DNA from: Megalobrama amblycephala
Taxonomy: Eukaryota; Chordata; Actinopteri; Cypriniformes; Xenocyprididae
DNA length: 64,000 nt
Direction of reading: 5' to 3'
Assembly: GCF_018812025.1 (NCBI RefSeq)
Contig: NC_063045.1
Coordinates: forward strand, 13,513,112-13,577,111
Below are positions 1 to 11,700 of this stretch, piece after piece. Positions within the stretch are counted from its first letter, which is position 1; each line of letters opens with the position of its first letter. A program made the position numbers and the translations under genes. The notes beneath the pieces are model-generated. The model saw only the letters and a program-made list of their open reading frames with translations. It had not been told where the DNA came from and did not search any database.

Positions 1-1357
1 TTGATTTTATTGAATGTTACATTTTCTATAATGGGGCAAATCATGCGATAACAGGGTTGAAAAAATTTATGGTTTTTTTTCTTTGAGATATTCAACTCAT
101 TGTCAAATGTATTATATGTTTGTTAGATTTTAACTGTTGGATACTATCAAGGTCATAAGCTTTGATGGACAAGCTACTTTTTATGCTAGGTTTGTTATAT
201 AATTAGTTTGTCTAATAAATGTTAATAGTTTTTACAAAAAAATATGGGAGTTTTCTGAAGTAGCCTATATGGACATGAAAGTGTACTCTATTTGTGGAAA
301 GTACCAATTGCATCTTGTTTCCTAGCCAAAGAGCTCAAGAAATCTCAAAGGTTTTCCTATCACTCATATCCTACAGTATATTTGTTCTAAAAATTGTTTG
401 AATACCCATGAAAAAAAGCTGTGAGTCCAACTGACAACATTCTTGAATACAACAATAACCACTCATCATACCAGCTGTAAGGATCATATTCACTCTAATT
501 GACTCTAAAAGGGCTTCTGGTAAGGAGTAATGCATAATGGCGCTCACAAAGCATAAGTATGCAGCATTTAAAGAGATAATGCTGCTGGGGGAGTATATGT
601 TCCCATAATTTCCAGGTCTGAACTGCACTGAAGCAGTTTGTCAATTTAAGACTAACATGCAATGGCTTTACATAGTCATTAGTGTAGACATTATGTTCTT
701 TCTTGGCTGCCTGGATGATGTTTGAAAACACAGTAAAACACTGATATGCATTTGTTTTTCTGAAATCAGATTTACCTTACAATGATCTGACTGACCTATA
801 ATAACTACAAGTGCAGCTTCCTGATCATAGTGCCTCAAAAACAAATGATGGTGAACCCAAATTCAGGAAGCTTCAGAGTAATTACTGAACACAGAACAAC
901 TAATCAAGATGAGCAAGGTAAGATGGCCTAGAGCAAAAGAGTAAGAAAAGAAGTGAACTTGGACTGAGAAGAATGTACAGTATGTGTCACTATGGGTATG
1001 AATACTGAAAAAAAAATAAAAAAAAATAAATAAAATATATATATATATATAGACCATAATGTTTAGACCATAATGCTTAATTAAATATTTTAAATATAAA
1101 ACGATTTGTATTACACCCACCTTTGGTCTCAGCCACTCAACCCCGCGCACTTTAGATGAGTTTGGTCCCAGTTCCTTGAACCCGAGCGCAGATGTATTGG
1201 CTTCAAACATGTCATCCTGAAATAAGCGTCCGCACTCCAGACACTCTCGCTTGAGCGCTTCATAGTCCTGATTGAGGAATTTGACCGCTTGAGCGTTGGT
1301 ACCGATGCCCGCTGCTCGCGCCCTGTTTTGCTGGAGCTTCGCCGCAATTCCTGACAT
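1..1357 (-). CDS. capn2-like: CAPN2-like calpain large subunit, exon 1 and start of intron 1 (gene D, partial)
   Basis: Coding exon 1 is 1121-1357: 237 nt, 79 codons, ATG at 1357-1355, ending ..LRPK with a GT donor at 1120-1119. The product would be a classical calpain, a cytosolic Ca2+-activated cysteine protease. What is seen is the N-terminal anchor helix (starts MSGIAAKLQQNRARAAG) followed by the conserved NQDYEALKRECL and SALGFKELGP..SSK motifs. These match mammalian CAPN2 more closely than the three calpains to the right do. The exon length equals exon 1 of the other copies. Bases 1-1120 are intron: AT-rich, with a short TA run near 1035 and no second exon recognised, so intron 1 exceeds 1.1 kb. 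The rest of the gene is off the left edge, so integrity cannot be judged. The family is certain; assignment to CAPN2 rather than a sister paralogue is inferred from the N-terminus only. Confidence 0.85.
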
Positions 1358-2876
1358 CTCTGCACGTCCGTCACAACAAACAGCACATCTTAGCTCACAA
1401 CATGGTAAATGTAGAGGGCGAGGCCAGGGGGCGTTACTAGCCTTTTGTCAGTAGGGCAGTGTGAAAAAAAAAACCTTTTCTATCGGCCTATATTGTTTTG
1501 CATTAATCTAACTATGGGATTTGCCTATATGATTTCACTACATATTATCGGCGTAAAACATAATTTACAAGCTAAAGGTCACCACCTTAAAATTGATGAA
1601 CGCATAAAAACGCATTTAATGTCATGACAACTTTTTACACATAACTGGGACAAAGCCATGGAAAATGGCAAACAAATTTTGTATCACTAACAAAATTAAA
1701 GAAGTATCCTTAAAAAAAAAAAAAAAAAAAAAAAAATCTTATGATTATTATGATAGTTAGAGGTAAAAAAAAAAAAAAAAAAAGAGGTGAATTTTATGGA
1801 CAATTCTTTATGTTTTTTTTTTTATATATATATATTTATTCAAGATTATTTTTTAAATATTTAGAAACCTGTATTACAAGAAAAAAAAAGAAAAAAAGCC
1901 AGCTTCAGAATCTTCAGACTAAACGTGTGACAGGTAATTCTTAAAAAATTATCTTGCAAAAATATGCTACTGTGGTGGCATTATGGATGCTAATATTTTG
2001 ATATAGGCCTATTATGGTACTGAGAGGTTACTATATTAAATGTTTACCATGCGTTATAAACTATCCTGTTTTATTGTGAAACTGCTCTAAATGAGTTGGA
2101 GTGTAAGTGGACTGTTCAAATTGGAAATCTATCTGAAATGATTTGCAATTAATTAGGATTTGCACATTTTATGGACAATTCTTCATGTTTATTTTTATTT
2201 GTATTTTTTTTTTGTTATATTTATTCAAGAATATTTTTTAAGTATTTATAAACCTGTATTACTAGAAAAAAAAAAAAACGGCGATGAAAATTTGTGTAGC
2301 CTATTTGTTTTGTTTTGTTGTGTTTTTGTTTTTAGAATCACATTTTGAGATGTAAAAAAGTAATATTAAAAAAATAGCCCTACATTATGCAATTATTTAT
2401 TTTATTAGTGAAATAACAAAATATAAGAAGAAGTGGGCTTTTTGTAAACCATAAGTCCTTTATAAATTATTTTAAATAATACATACATTTTCTAACAAAC
2501 TAAAAGCAAAGCGTTTGTTTTAGTTGAGCTCTTGACACTTGACTTGTTAACATAAGTTTTTCTTTTCCTGCTTTAACTGTGGGTGTTTCTGATACACGTT
2601 TGTTAAGGTAAAAAAAAAAATGCAGGAGAGAATTTTATCAGATGAAGTTCACATACTGGTGATGATATCGTCATCATTACGTGGCCTGATTCATTGATAT
2701 CACTTAAAGTCAGATCTCTGAGTACATTAGCAGTTCATTTCACATGATTTAGTCTTGTGATATTGTGCAATCTGTCACTGCAGGAATTTCTGCAGTAGTA
2801 TTGGCATGTGAAATTAGAGATTAGACTCTAGTATCAGTGAATCAGGCCACTAAATGATGACTACGCCATCACTTAA
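1358..2876. other. Intergenic and promoter side of gene D, AT-rich
   Basis: This is the upstream side of the minus-strand gene D. It has poly-A runs (about 1712-1736 and 1767-1781). Two related segments (about 1740-1880 and 2160-2280) each contain a similar short AT-rich sequence around a TATTTATTCAAGA motif, an imperfect local duplication. No exon, RNA gene or clear promoter motif was seen. There is a weak local palindrome at about 2690-2870. Confidence 0.5.
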
Positions 2877-4422
2877 AGGTCCCGTTCTTCGTGATCCCAT
2901 GTTTCAAACTTTAGTTAGTGTGTAATGTTGTTGTTAGAGTATAAATAAAATCTGTAAAATTTTAAAGCTCAAAGTTCAATGCCAAGCGAGACATTTTATT
3001 TAACAGAAGTCGCCTACATCGAACGGCCAGTTTGGACTACATCCTAGGGCTGGACGATTATGGCCTAAAATCAAAACCTCGATTAATTGAACATTTGACC
3101 TCGATTACGATTAATGAACGATTATTTTATTTCTGATTTTTTTTTTTTTTTTTTTTGCCCTCATAGTTCACTGACAAGGTTTGTACTGTAATTAGCCTAT
3201 GATTGACTATTAAGGTGGGATATTTTTTTTCCTGTTGAAAGAGTGATCTGACATCATAGCTCACTATCAGCAGTTATTTTATCTATGGTTTGTAACATTT
3301 CTTACAGGTTTCTGCTCGTTGTAAATCAGATAAAGATAAATTAGCACAGTACCAGTAGTGATTGCGTGTGTGAATTAGTCATACCGTCTCTCTATTAATT
3401 GTGAAGCTGTGGGTTGTAAATAGTTCCTTCAAAAGTATAAAAAATAGATGCTATAACTTTTGAGTTTCTAAGCTATTTTAGTGATAAATCACAGGACAGC
3501 GCTGACAACAAGTTTCTGCGTTCCTCTGTGTGCACGCGATCTTCACGTTTTGCTCAGCTGTTTGTATGAGTGTTCGTGCCACATGCAGCTGTGCGAGCGC
3601 GGCATAGATATATGTATATATCTATGCGAGCGCGGTAGCTCGATATAATAATACACATCCGATCGTCTAATCGCTTGAATGTCCAAACCATAAAACAAAT
3701 ACAACTGACAAAGTTTAGTCAAGACGCAAGGCTCACCGCTCGCGCGCCATCACTATGTGTTGAACCGGCGTTCACCTCCATGTTTTGCTTTTATGCCACT
3801 GACTGGACTGGGCGGAGTCACGTGGCTACACACGCAGTTATGTTTTTAAGGGGGAAGTATTAACAGGATTAAAAAAACGAAATAACCGACATGGGAAAAT
3901 TACGTCGGTTAGAGGTTCTGAATTTCGGTTTCGATTACTTTTCGATTAATCGTCCAGCCCTACTACATCCCTCTACTTCCTTCTTTAATGACGTCACTAA
4001 AACAGTTTTTTGACTAACCTCCGCCCACAGGAATACACAAGAGTTGCGTTTGTAGAGTGTGTTTGTCCGGGTCTGATTCCGGCTCAAATTGATAGGGTAA
4101 AATTAAAGACATGTTTACAATAACACTGAGTGCGTGCATCTCCACTTTATGGTAAGAGGCGTGACCTTTCCGGGCAAGCTGCTGTCCAATCACAACACAG
4201 GAACCGCTGGCACAATCAGAACTCGTTACGTATTTCTGAAGGAGGGACTTCATAGAACAAGGAAGTCATCAGCCCGTTTTTATGACAGTGGAAACAGCCG
4301 TATACAGATAAGTAAATTATGTGAAAAATACTGTGTTTTTTTACACGCGAAACATGAACACATGTTATATTGCACACTATAAACACAATCAAAGCTTCAA
4401 AAAAACACGAAAAACGGGACCT
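2877..4422. mobile_element. TTAA-flanked non-autonomous TIR element (AGGTCCCG family), interrupted by a hAT
   Basis: The termini are AGGTCCCGTT on the left and the inverted AACGGGACCT on the right, flanked by TTAA at 2873-2876 and 4423-4426. TTAA target duplication is the hallmark of the piggyBac superfamily. No transposase is present. The interior is split by the hAT-like insertion at 3045-3962. Right of that, 3971-4422 is the remainder of the host element. Confidence 0.75.
3045..3962. mobile_element. Non-autonomous hAT-like element nested in a TTAA element
   Basis: The element starts TAGGGCTGGACGATTA and ends with the inverted TAATCGTCCAGCCCTA. It is bounded by a perfect 8-bp target duplication CTACATCC (3037-3044 and 3963-3970), the hAT signature. 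It is 918 bp and no transposase was recognised. A TA-rich motif (atatgtatat) lies near 3605-3625. Confidence 0.85.
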
Positions 4423-4426
4423 TTAA

Positions 4427-5214
4427 GGGTGGTTTATTATGATTTTTTTTTTTAACTTTAATTAGTGTGTAATGTTGCTGTTGGAACTTAAACAACATAT
4501 ACAAAGTTCAATGCAATGTGAGATATTTTCTTTTAAATAATTTGCTGTTTAAGGACTACAACAGGGACTACAACAAGTTTCCCTGCCCCCGGAAACATGC
4601 GACAAAGGGGGTGAGGCCATGTTGGGCTGCTTTAGAGAAGAGGAAGAGTTGTTGTAGTAGAGTGTTGTTGCCATGCCGTCATTTTAGGCCAGACTGCTTC
4701 ACAAACAAGAGTCAATTCAATGCTGGATTTGCACAAAAGATTAACATGACGGCACGTGCTAGTTGATGAGTTGAATCAACTCCACAGCAACTACATACAG
4801 TGCATGTATCCACTAACCATTCAGAAACGTCCAGTTGCATTCTAAAAGTTGTAACTTCTTCCTGAGTCTCTCCATCAGTGTCAACTCTGGTTTGAACAGT
4901 GTAAGGCTGAACACCGTTACTGACAATAGTCATTTTGGCTGTGTGAGATTCTCCAGCTTTGTTGTTGTTGAGCAACTGAAGCTAAGGCTTTTAAAGCTCT
5001 GCCCTCTTTTGGAAAGTGGCCGGGAGCAGCAGCTCATTTGCATTTAAAGGGACACACAAAAATGGTGTGTTTTTGCTCACACCCAAATAGGGGCAAATTT
5101 GACAAGCTATAATAAATGATCTGTTGGGTATTTTGAGCTGAAATTTCACAGACACATTCTGGGGACACCAGAGATTTATACTACATCTTGTAAAAGGGGC
5201 ATTATAGGTCCCCT
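4427..5214. mobile_element. TTAA-flanked element abutting the previous one (degraded left end)
   Basis: The right end reads ..TATAGGTCCCCT followed by TTAA (5215-5218). The left end begins at the TTAA 4423-4426 that it shares with the element to its left and shows a decayed version of the same terminus (GGGTGGTTTATTATG). It has no coding capacity. The two elements sit back to back at a single TTAA. Confidence 0.55.
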
Positions 5215-5710
5215 TTAACAGTAGATAAAGCTCAAGTGCGGCTCAGTTTTGGGGGTTCTGGTTTACTTAAGGCTTAGAATGAGTACCAATAATCAAACCT
5301 TTAGTTATGGGCCAGTTATGGGTTAGTAGTTGGCTGAGACACGGGCCAGTTATGGCTCATGTGTGGCCCCTTGTCTTTAATTCAGATCTGGGCCACTGGG
5401 CTGAGTTATTAGTTTAGAAACAATGTACTATGTTATTTTGGTGGAAACTATGGTAATTATTTGTAAACAGGACTTTGTAAATATGAAAAATGTGATTCAG
5501 TCATCTTTATTATTGCAAATGTTTTTATTTTCAGCAGATAAGCACCATAAACAAATTGCATTTTGAAAGCAATTCAAAGTTTAGCTAATACCCGTATAGT
5601 TGATTTTTTTCAAGCAACCCCCCTTTAGTGTATTCCTGATCTGCTGTGTCCTCCTTAGTTTAACTGCAGGAAATGAATGGACTTCTGGTGCAATTACGGT
5701 AAGTGGATTT
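5215..5710. other. 3' flank and 3' UTR region of calpain A
   Basis: From about 5415 onward this matches the downstream flanks of calpains B (26320-26604) and C (48010-48313), so the left edge of the tandem unit lies near 5.4 kb. On the minus strand, AATAAA polyadenylation signals read at 5524-5529 and 5506-5511, about 185-205 nt after the calpain A stop codon. Confidence 0.65.
5506..5529 (-). promoter_or_regulatory. Polyadenylation signals of calpain A
   Basis: There are two minus-strand AATAAA hexamers, 5524-5529 and 5506-5511. Both are conserved at equivalent places behind B (26430-26435, 26412-26417) and C (48130-48135, 48112-48117). Confidence 0.5.
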
Positions 5711-8700
5711 TCAACTGAGAGCCAAGCAGAGCCACTGCAACACAAAACAACACATCTGTAAATGATAACGCTACATTGAGTAGATACAGAAATCAATGTC
5801 CATGGTCACACTTGCGCATCACCTGCAGGATATCCAGCTCGATTTTCCCGGTGTTCTTCTTATCGAACGTTTTAAACATTTCTGTGTAGAGCACAGGTGA
5901 AAACGTTATAGTTAAACACTTATAAACAAACTGTCATAATTCTATTTATTTCCAGTAATTTAAAACATTCTGGATAATCTCCAGTAAAACTTACTGAAGA
6001 GCATCTCCAGGCGAATCAGGCAGCTGACGAAGCAATCAAAGTCAATGGCGTACTGCTGATTGGCATAACGTGAAATTATCACCTGAAGTACTTCGTTGTT
6101 CAGCTGGAACCCTGTAGAGGAAAATACATACAAGCATTACTTCACTCTATATTATGATCTATATGCTATTACACACTTTTAGAAGAAATGTATTCTTAAT
6201 TCACTGTCTAACCATAGACTCATTACCTGCTTCTTTCACGGCATCTCTCATCTCATGGGAACTCATAGTGCCCGAGTTGTCTGTATCACGGTTCTTAAAA
6301 ATTTCCTGGTGAGGTACGACAGAAAATCCACATTCATTAATAAACATCACTAAAAATGAAGAATTGATCTGAAATATTATACCAAAATTGATCTGAAATA
6401 TTATACCAAATATTTCTGGATCTTTGTCCACAGTGCGTGAAACTCCACAAGGCCAAGTTTGCCACTGCCATCTCTCTGAACTGAGGTCAAAGGTTATAGC
6501 AGGATTATGATGATTAATTTGTTTGCTGCAGTCGTACAATGGAAGAATGCTAGTGTTGAGAATCTTAAAGCACCCTTAAAACATTTAGATAATCCGTGTT
6601 TTAAATTCCAAAATGAGATTTGCACATTGCAGGCATATTGTGAGTTGATGAAAAGCTAATAATTAAATGAAAAATCACACAATCAAAATAAAAAAATATT
6701 TTTAATCAAAATAACACTAACAAAAACTATATTTAAAAAAAAAAAAAAAAAAAAGACATATGAAAATAATCAGAAATGGAAATAGTCATCTGACATCACA
6801 GAAACGTGAACATGCGAATGTGTTGAAATTTAAGAATATAAGAATTATTGAAATATAAGTTAAAATCTCAGGGGGTACTTCAAGAAAATATTTAGGGACA
6901 AAAAGGTTTGGCTGATAAAAACTATCTATTCATATCATCCAGTGAGGTAAGGATACATCTAGCAGGCTGATAATCTGGCGACAGGTTTCCATACTGAATC
7001 CATCTGTCTTCAGATCAGTTCCTGTGTGAAATACCACAAAACATTGTGAGAATGAACAGAACAGAACCGATTGTTAAATCATTTCAAGGGGCTTTTTTTA
7101 ATCTATATATTTATGTGACTAAAAGTCTTTTCCTACGTTTCGAGATAACACTGTCCAGGATCTGCTGTAGTTCAGTCACAGATACTTCTGAGTCCTGCAG
7201 AGAAAAGACAAGATCATGCATACTGGGAAAATATATAATTTTTGATAATGACCCAAAACTGAAAATGATGTCATGTGACTTACGTTTCCAGCAACCTTAT
7301 TGAAAAGGTGTTTGAAATGTGGGTCCACATCACTCTCGGATATGTATTGCTGGAAAAGAAAAAAGTGTTCTTAAAATGAAATAAATAAATAAATATACAT
7401 ATGTAAACACGCTATGTTTGTAAATGATAAATGAAATTCACCTTTTTTATATCTGCACTGATCTCTGCATCCATCGGGCTGCAGGGACGAGAGTCAGAAT
7501 TACATCCATCATGCATTTGGGTGCAAATACAAGAATGTTTAAAGAACAATTATGATTTATTTGTTATGATTTATTTGTCAGACAAACACAGAGCAAACAG
7601 ATGTTTTAGTGTTACTATCAACTCTAGAGTAGACAAAACAGAACCTGTGCAGCATGCCACCATGTGGTCTAAGACTAGAACTATTTAAACCCATGATTTT
7701 TACACACTTGAAACTAACCTGGCAGCAGCCTCTTTCTCTGTGAACACACGGAGTACGAAGCTTCCCTTGCGATGCGGCTCAAAAGTGGAGGGGATGATGA
7801 CGTATTCACCAGGAAGCAGTTTGAAGCGCTCGCTTATCTCTCGCAGATTGATGAAGGTGTTGCTCCCTGCAACGGACCGCTGACGCAGCAGTACATCAGG
7901 ACCGAGTTGAATATTGTTGCGACCCTTTAACTGCAACACAAACACAGATGGATAAAATTCTGAATATATCTGAAAACTTGAAAAGGTTGTTCCATATAAA
8001 TGTATGGTGATGGAAAAAATGTAAGATGGAATGGACAATTATATTTCAATGCTTTTGCATTTGCTCACAAAACTTTTGCATTCTCTCCCAAAGGATTGTG
8101 TTCCCCGTAGAGACTTTACGTTCTCTCCCAAAGGATTGCGCTCCTCTGAGAAACTGGTTTCTCTTGAAAAAAGGATTGCACTCCCCCAAGAAACTTTGCG
8201 TTCTCTCGAAAAAAGGATTGTGTTCCCGCAAAAAACTTCTGAGTACTCTCCCAAAGAATTGCGTTCCCCGGTAAACTTTGTGTTTCCCAGAGAAACTTTG
8301 CATTCTCTCCAAAACGATTGTGCTCCCACGAGAACTTGCGTTCTCTCCCAAAGGATTGCATTCCCCCGATAATCTTTGAGTTCTCTCGAAAAAAGGATTG
8401 TGTTCCCAAAAGAAACTTCCAAGTTCTTTCCCAAAGGATTGCGCTCCTCCAAGAAACTTTGCATTCCCCAGAGAAACTTAGCGTTCTCTCCCAAAGGATT
8501 GCGTTCCTCCAAGAAACTTTGCATTCCCCAGAGAAACTTTGCGTTCTTTCCCAAAGGATTGCGCTCCTCCAAGAAACTTTGCATTCCCCAGAGAAACTAT
8601 GCGTTCTCTCCAAAAGTATTGCATTCCCCCAATAATCTTTGAGTTCTCTCGAAAAAAGGATTGTGTTCCCAAAAGAAACTTCCAAGTTCTTTCCCAAAGG

Positions 8701-11700
8701 ATTGCGCTCCTCCAAGAAACTTTGCATTCCCCAGAGAAACTTAGCGTTCTCTCCCAAAGGATTGTGTTCCTCCAAGAAACTTTGCATTCCCCAGAGAAAC
8801 TTTGCGTTCTTTCCCAAAGGATTGCGCTCCTCCAAGAAACTTTGCATTCCCCAGAGAAACTTTGCGTTCTCTCCCAAAGGATTGCATTCCCCCAATAATC
8901 TTTGCGTTCTCTCGAAAAAAGGATTGTGTTCCCAAAAGAAACTTCCAAAGAATTGCGTTCCCCAGGAAACATTGCATTCTCTCCCAAAGGATTGCTCTCC
9001 TCCAAGAAACTTTGCATTCCCCAGAGAAACATTGCGTTCTCTCCCAAAGGATTGCACTCCTCCAAGAAACTTTGCATTCCCCAGAGAAACTTTGCGTTCT
9101 CTCCCAAAGGATTGCGTTCCTCCAAGAAACTTTGCGTTCCCAGAGTAACATTGTGTTCTCTCCCAAAGGATTGCGCTCCTCCAAGAAACTGCGTTCTCTA
9201 ACAAAGGAGTGTGCTCCGCAGAGAAATTTTGCGTTTCCCTGAGAAATTTTGCATTCTCTCCCGAAGGATTGCGCTCCCCCAAGAAACTTTGCATTCTCTT
9301 CCAAAGGACTACGTACCCACAAGAAAACTGGCATTCTCCTGGAAAAAGGATTGCTTTCCCCCAAGAAACTTTGCGTTCTCTCCCAAAAGGAGAGAGTTTT
9401 GCAAGGAATGCAAAGGCACTGAAATATAGTTTTTTCCTTCAATCTCATTTTTTAGCATCAACTTGCCCCTTCAGGGGCTCCATAGTAATGGATAAATGAA
9501 AGAACGACCGGTTACATTTGTGTTGTCCAGCTACTCTTATGTAAAAAACATATAGAGCTCATACACACCTCATCTGGAACCTGAAAAACATCAAAGAATA
9601 TTATATTATTCAATGTTCAAATTCATACATTTTCACAAAAAAATAAAATAAATAAATAAATAAATAACGTTAATGGAAAAATGTGTTGTATAATGTGTTC
9701 CGGTTCTGGAAGCAAAATTACATTCTCCATAGAAGTTTTTAATCAATATTTCAACATCACAAAAATCTTTAACATTACTAAAAATCTTTAGTAATCAAAC
9801 AGGTGAAGAACTAATACTAATGATTTTCAAATAGGCCTATTTTACAGTTTCAAATCAAATTCTGTAATTTTCCAATTAATCTTAGCAGGTTGGTTTGGTT
9901 AATGAATCTTTCTTGAATTTGTTTTTAATCTTTATGGAGAAAATGATTTGGAAAGACACTTTTAGAACCAAGACAGCTGAAAAAGTGTTTGCAAGGTTAG
10001 TGGTACTGTTGGTTGTGAAGTTGTTTTTGGTGTTGAGAGTAAAGTTGTTTCTAGTTTCAATGGTATTACTGATTGTATGTAACCAATTACCTTATAGATA
10101 GCAAAGCCAATGGTGTTCAGGTCTCGTCCAAACCGCTTGTCTTTACGACCATCTTTCTGCATAAGACCCACAAGGAACGTACATCCATTTTCGCCATCAT
10201 AAGGATCATCATCTGCATCCTCCAGCTTGATCACAAACTGAGGGTTTGAGCAGAATGTAGCTGGAGGGGAGAAACAAAATGATTGGATGGTGGAATAAAA
10301 ACAACTTTAAAACCAAATTTGGTTTCAGGCACATTCAGGTTGATTCGATATACCTGGGTTGTTCCTGCAGCCCCCTGCGGTGGAGCCCACCCTCCAGTTT
10401 CCTTCAAACTGGGTGTAGTTCCAGCGGCTCACATTGTCACTTGAAAGAGTGTCTGGAGTCAGATTACAGATCTCCAACTTCGAGAACTGCTGTATGAAGT
10501 CAGAATACGCCATCCTGACAGGATGAGGAAGATTAGTCAAGTTATTTGTTATGTTGTTGAGGTTTAAAAGGCTAAAGAGCTGAAGTTTTCTTACCAGAAC
10601 TCTCCATCTTCAGCTGAATAATCCAGTTTCGCTTTCTCCTCTGGTTTGACGCTATCCCATTCTTTGGAACTGAGGAAGAGATGGGAAACATTTTACAGGA
10701 CTCTCAAGACTGATGTTGAAGGAGTGCGATCTGTTTAGGGAACTCACTTATCACTCCAAGCACCCGTCCACTCCACCTGACCCCACGGGTTCCTGATACG
10801 CACCAGTTGAACCGGATTGCCTCTGAAGTGAACCTGCATGTAAGGTGACAAAAATTAGTGCTCCTTCTTATTATTCCCATCAAATCCATATTTCAGCATC
10901 AGTGGCGATATCTGACCTCCTCTGCGGCCGTGACGGAGTAGGCATGACCCTTCACCAGCTTCAGACTCGTCACCGCCTCCGTCTCATATGAGCTGGTAAT
11001 CTGCTCAATAAATAAAATATTATTTTAATGGTAAAAACTGTAGCTAGTTCAAACCTGTATTTCCCACATGAGAGCAATGGCACTACCATAAGATTTCTTT
11101 TAAAGAAATGAATACTTTTATTCAGTAAGGATGCATTAAACAAATCAAAAGTAACAGAAAGACATTTATAAAGTTACAAAAGTGTTAATTCTTGAACTTC
11201 CTATTCATCAAAGAATAGAAAATAGTCTAAGATATTTCTAAACAAAAATATTATACCGTACAACAGTTTCAATATTGATAATAATCAGAAATGTTTCTTG
11301 AGCATCAAATCAGCATATTAAAATGATTTGTGAAGAATCATGTGACTGGAGACTGGAGTAAAAACTACATTTTAAAGTCCCCCGTAGTCAATAATTTCAT
11401 CCCTTAAAACTCCAAAATGACATATTTATATGTTTTTTAAAGGAATATGCTAATTAGCCCCACCCCCTCTCACTCGCACGAGCTCAGTGATCCACTCGGT
11501 CAACTTACTGAGGTAAACGCTGCACAATGGTATCGCTTTTTACAACGTCGGACACATAACAGTAAGTAACATCATTTGCTTGACTATGTTATCAAACAGA
11601 TAATAATGTGTTGCTAATGTTACACGACTCCCTTGGCTCAGAGCGGTGATAGTTAATGATATGTTAAAGCCCGCCAGTACGTTGACATGATTGGTTACAT

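Noticed and set aside
8116..9294. A 392-codon open frame on the minus strand and many shorter ones on both strands
   Set aside because: They are by-products of a 60-bp tandem repeat whose period is divisible by three. The same sequence is open on the opposite strand in several frames and lies inside an intron.
8040..9415. CRISPR-like regular repeats
   Set aside because: Units are contiguous with no unique spacers, diverge gradually, and sit in a vertebrate intron.
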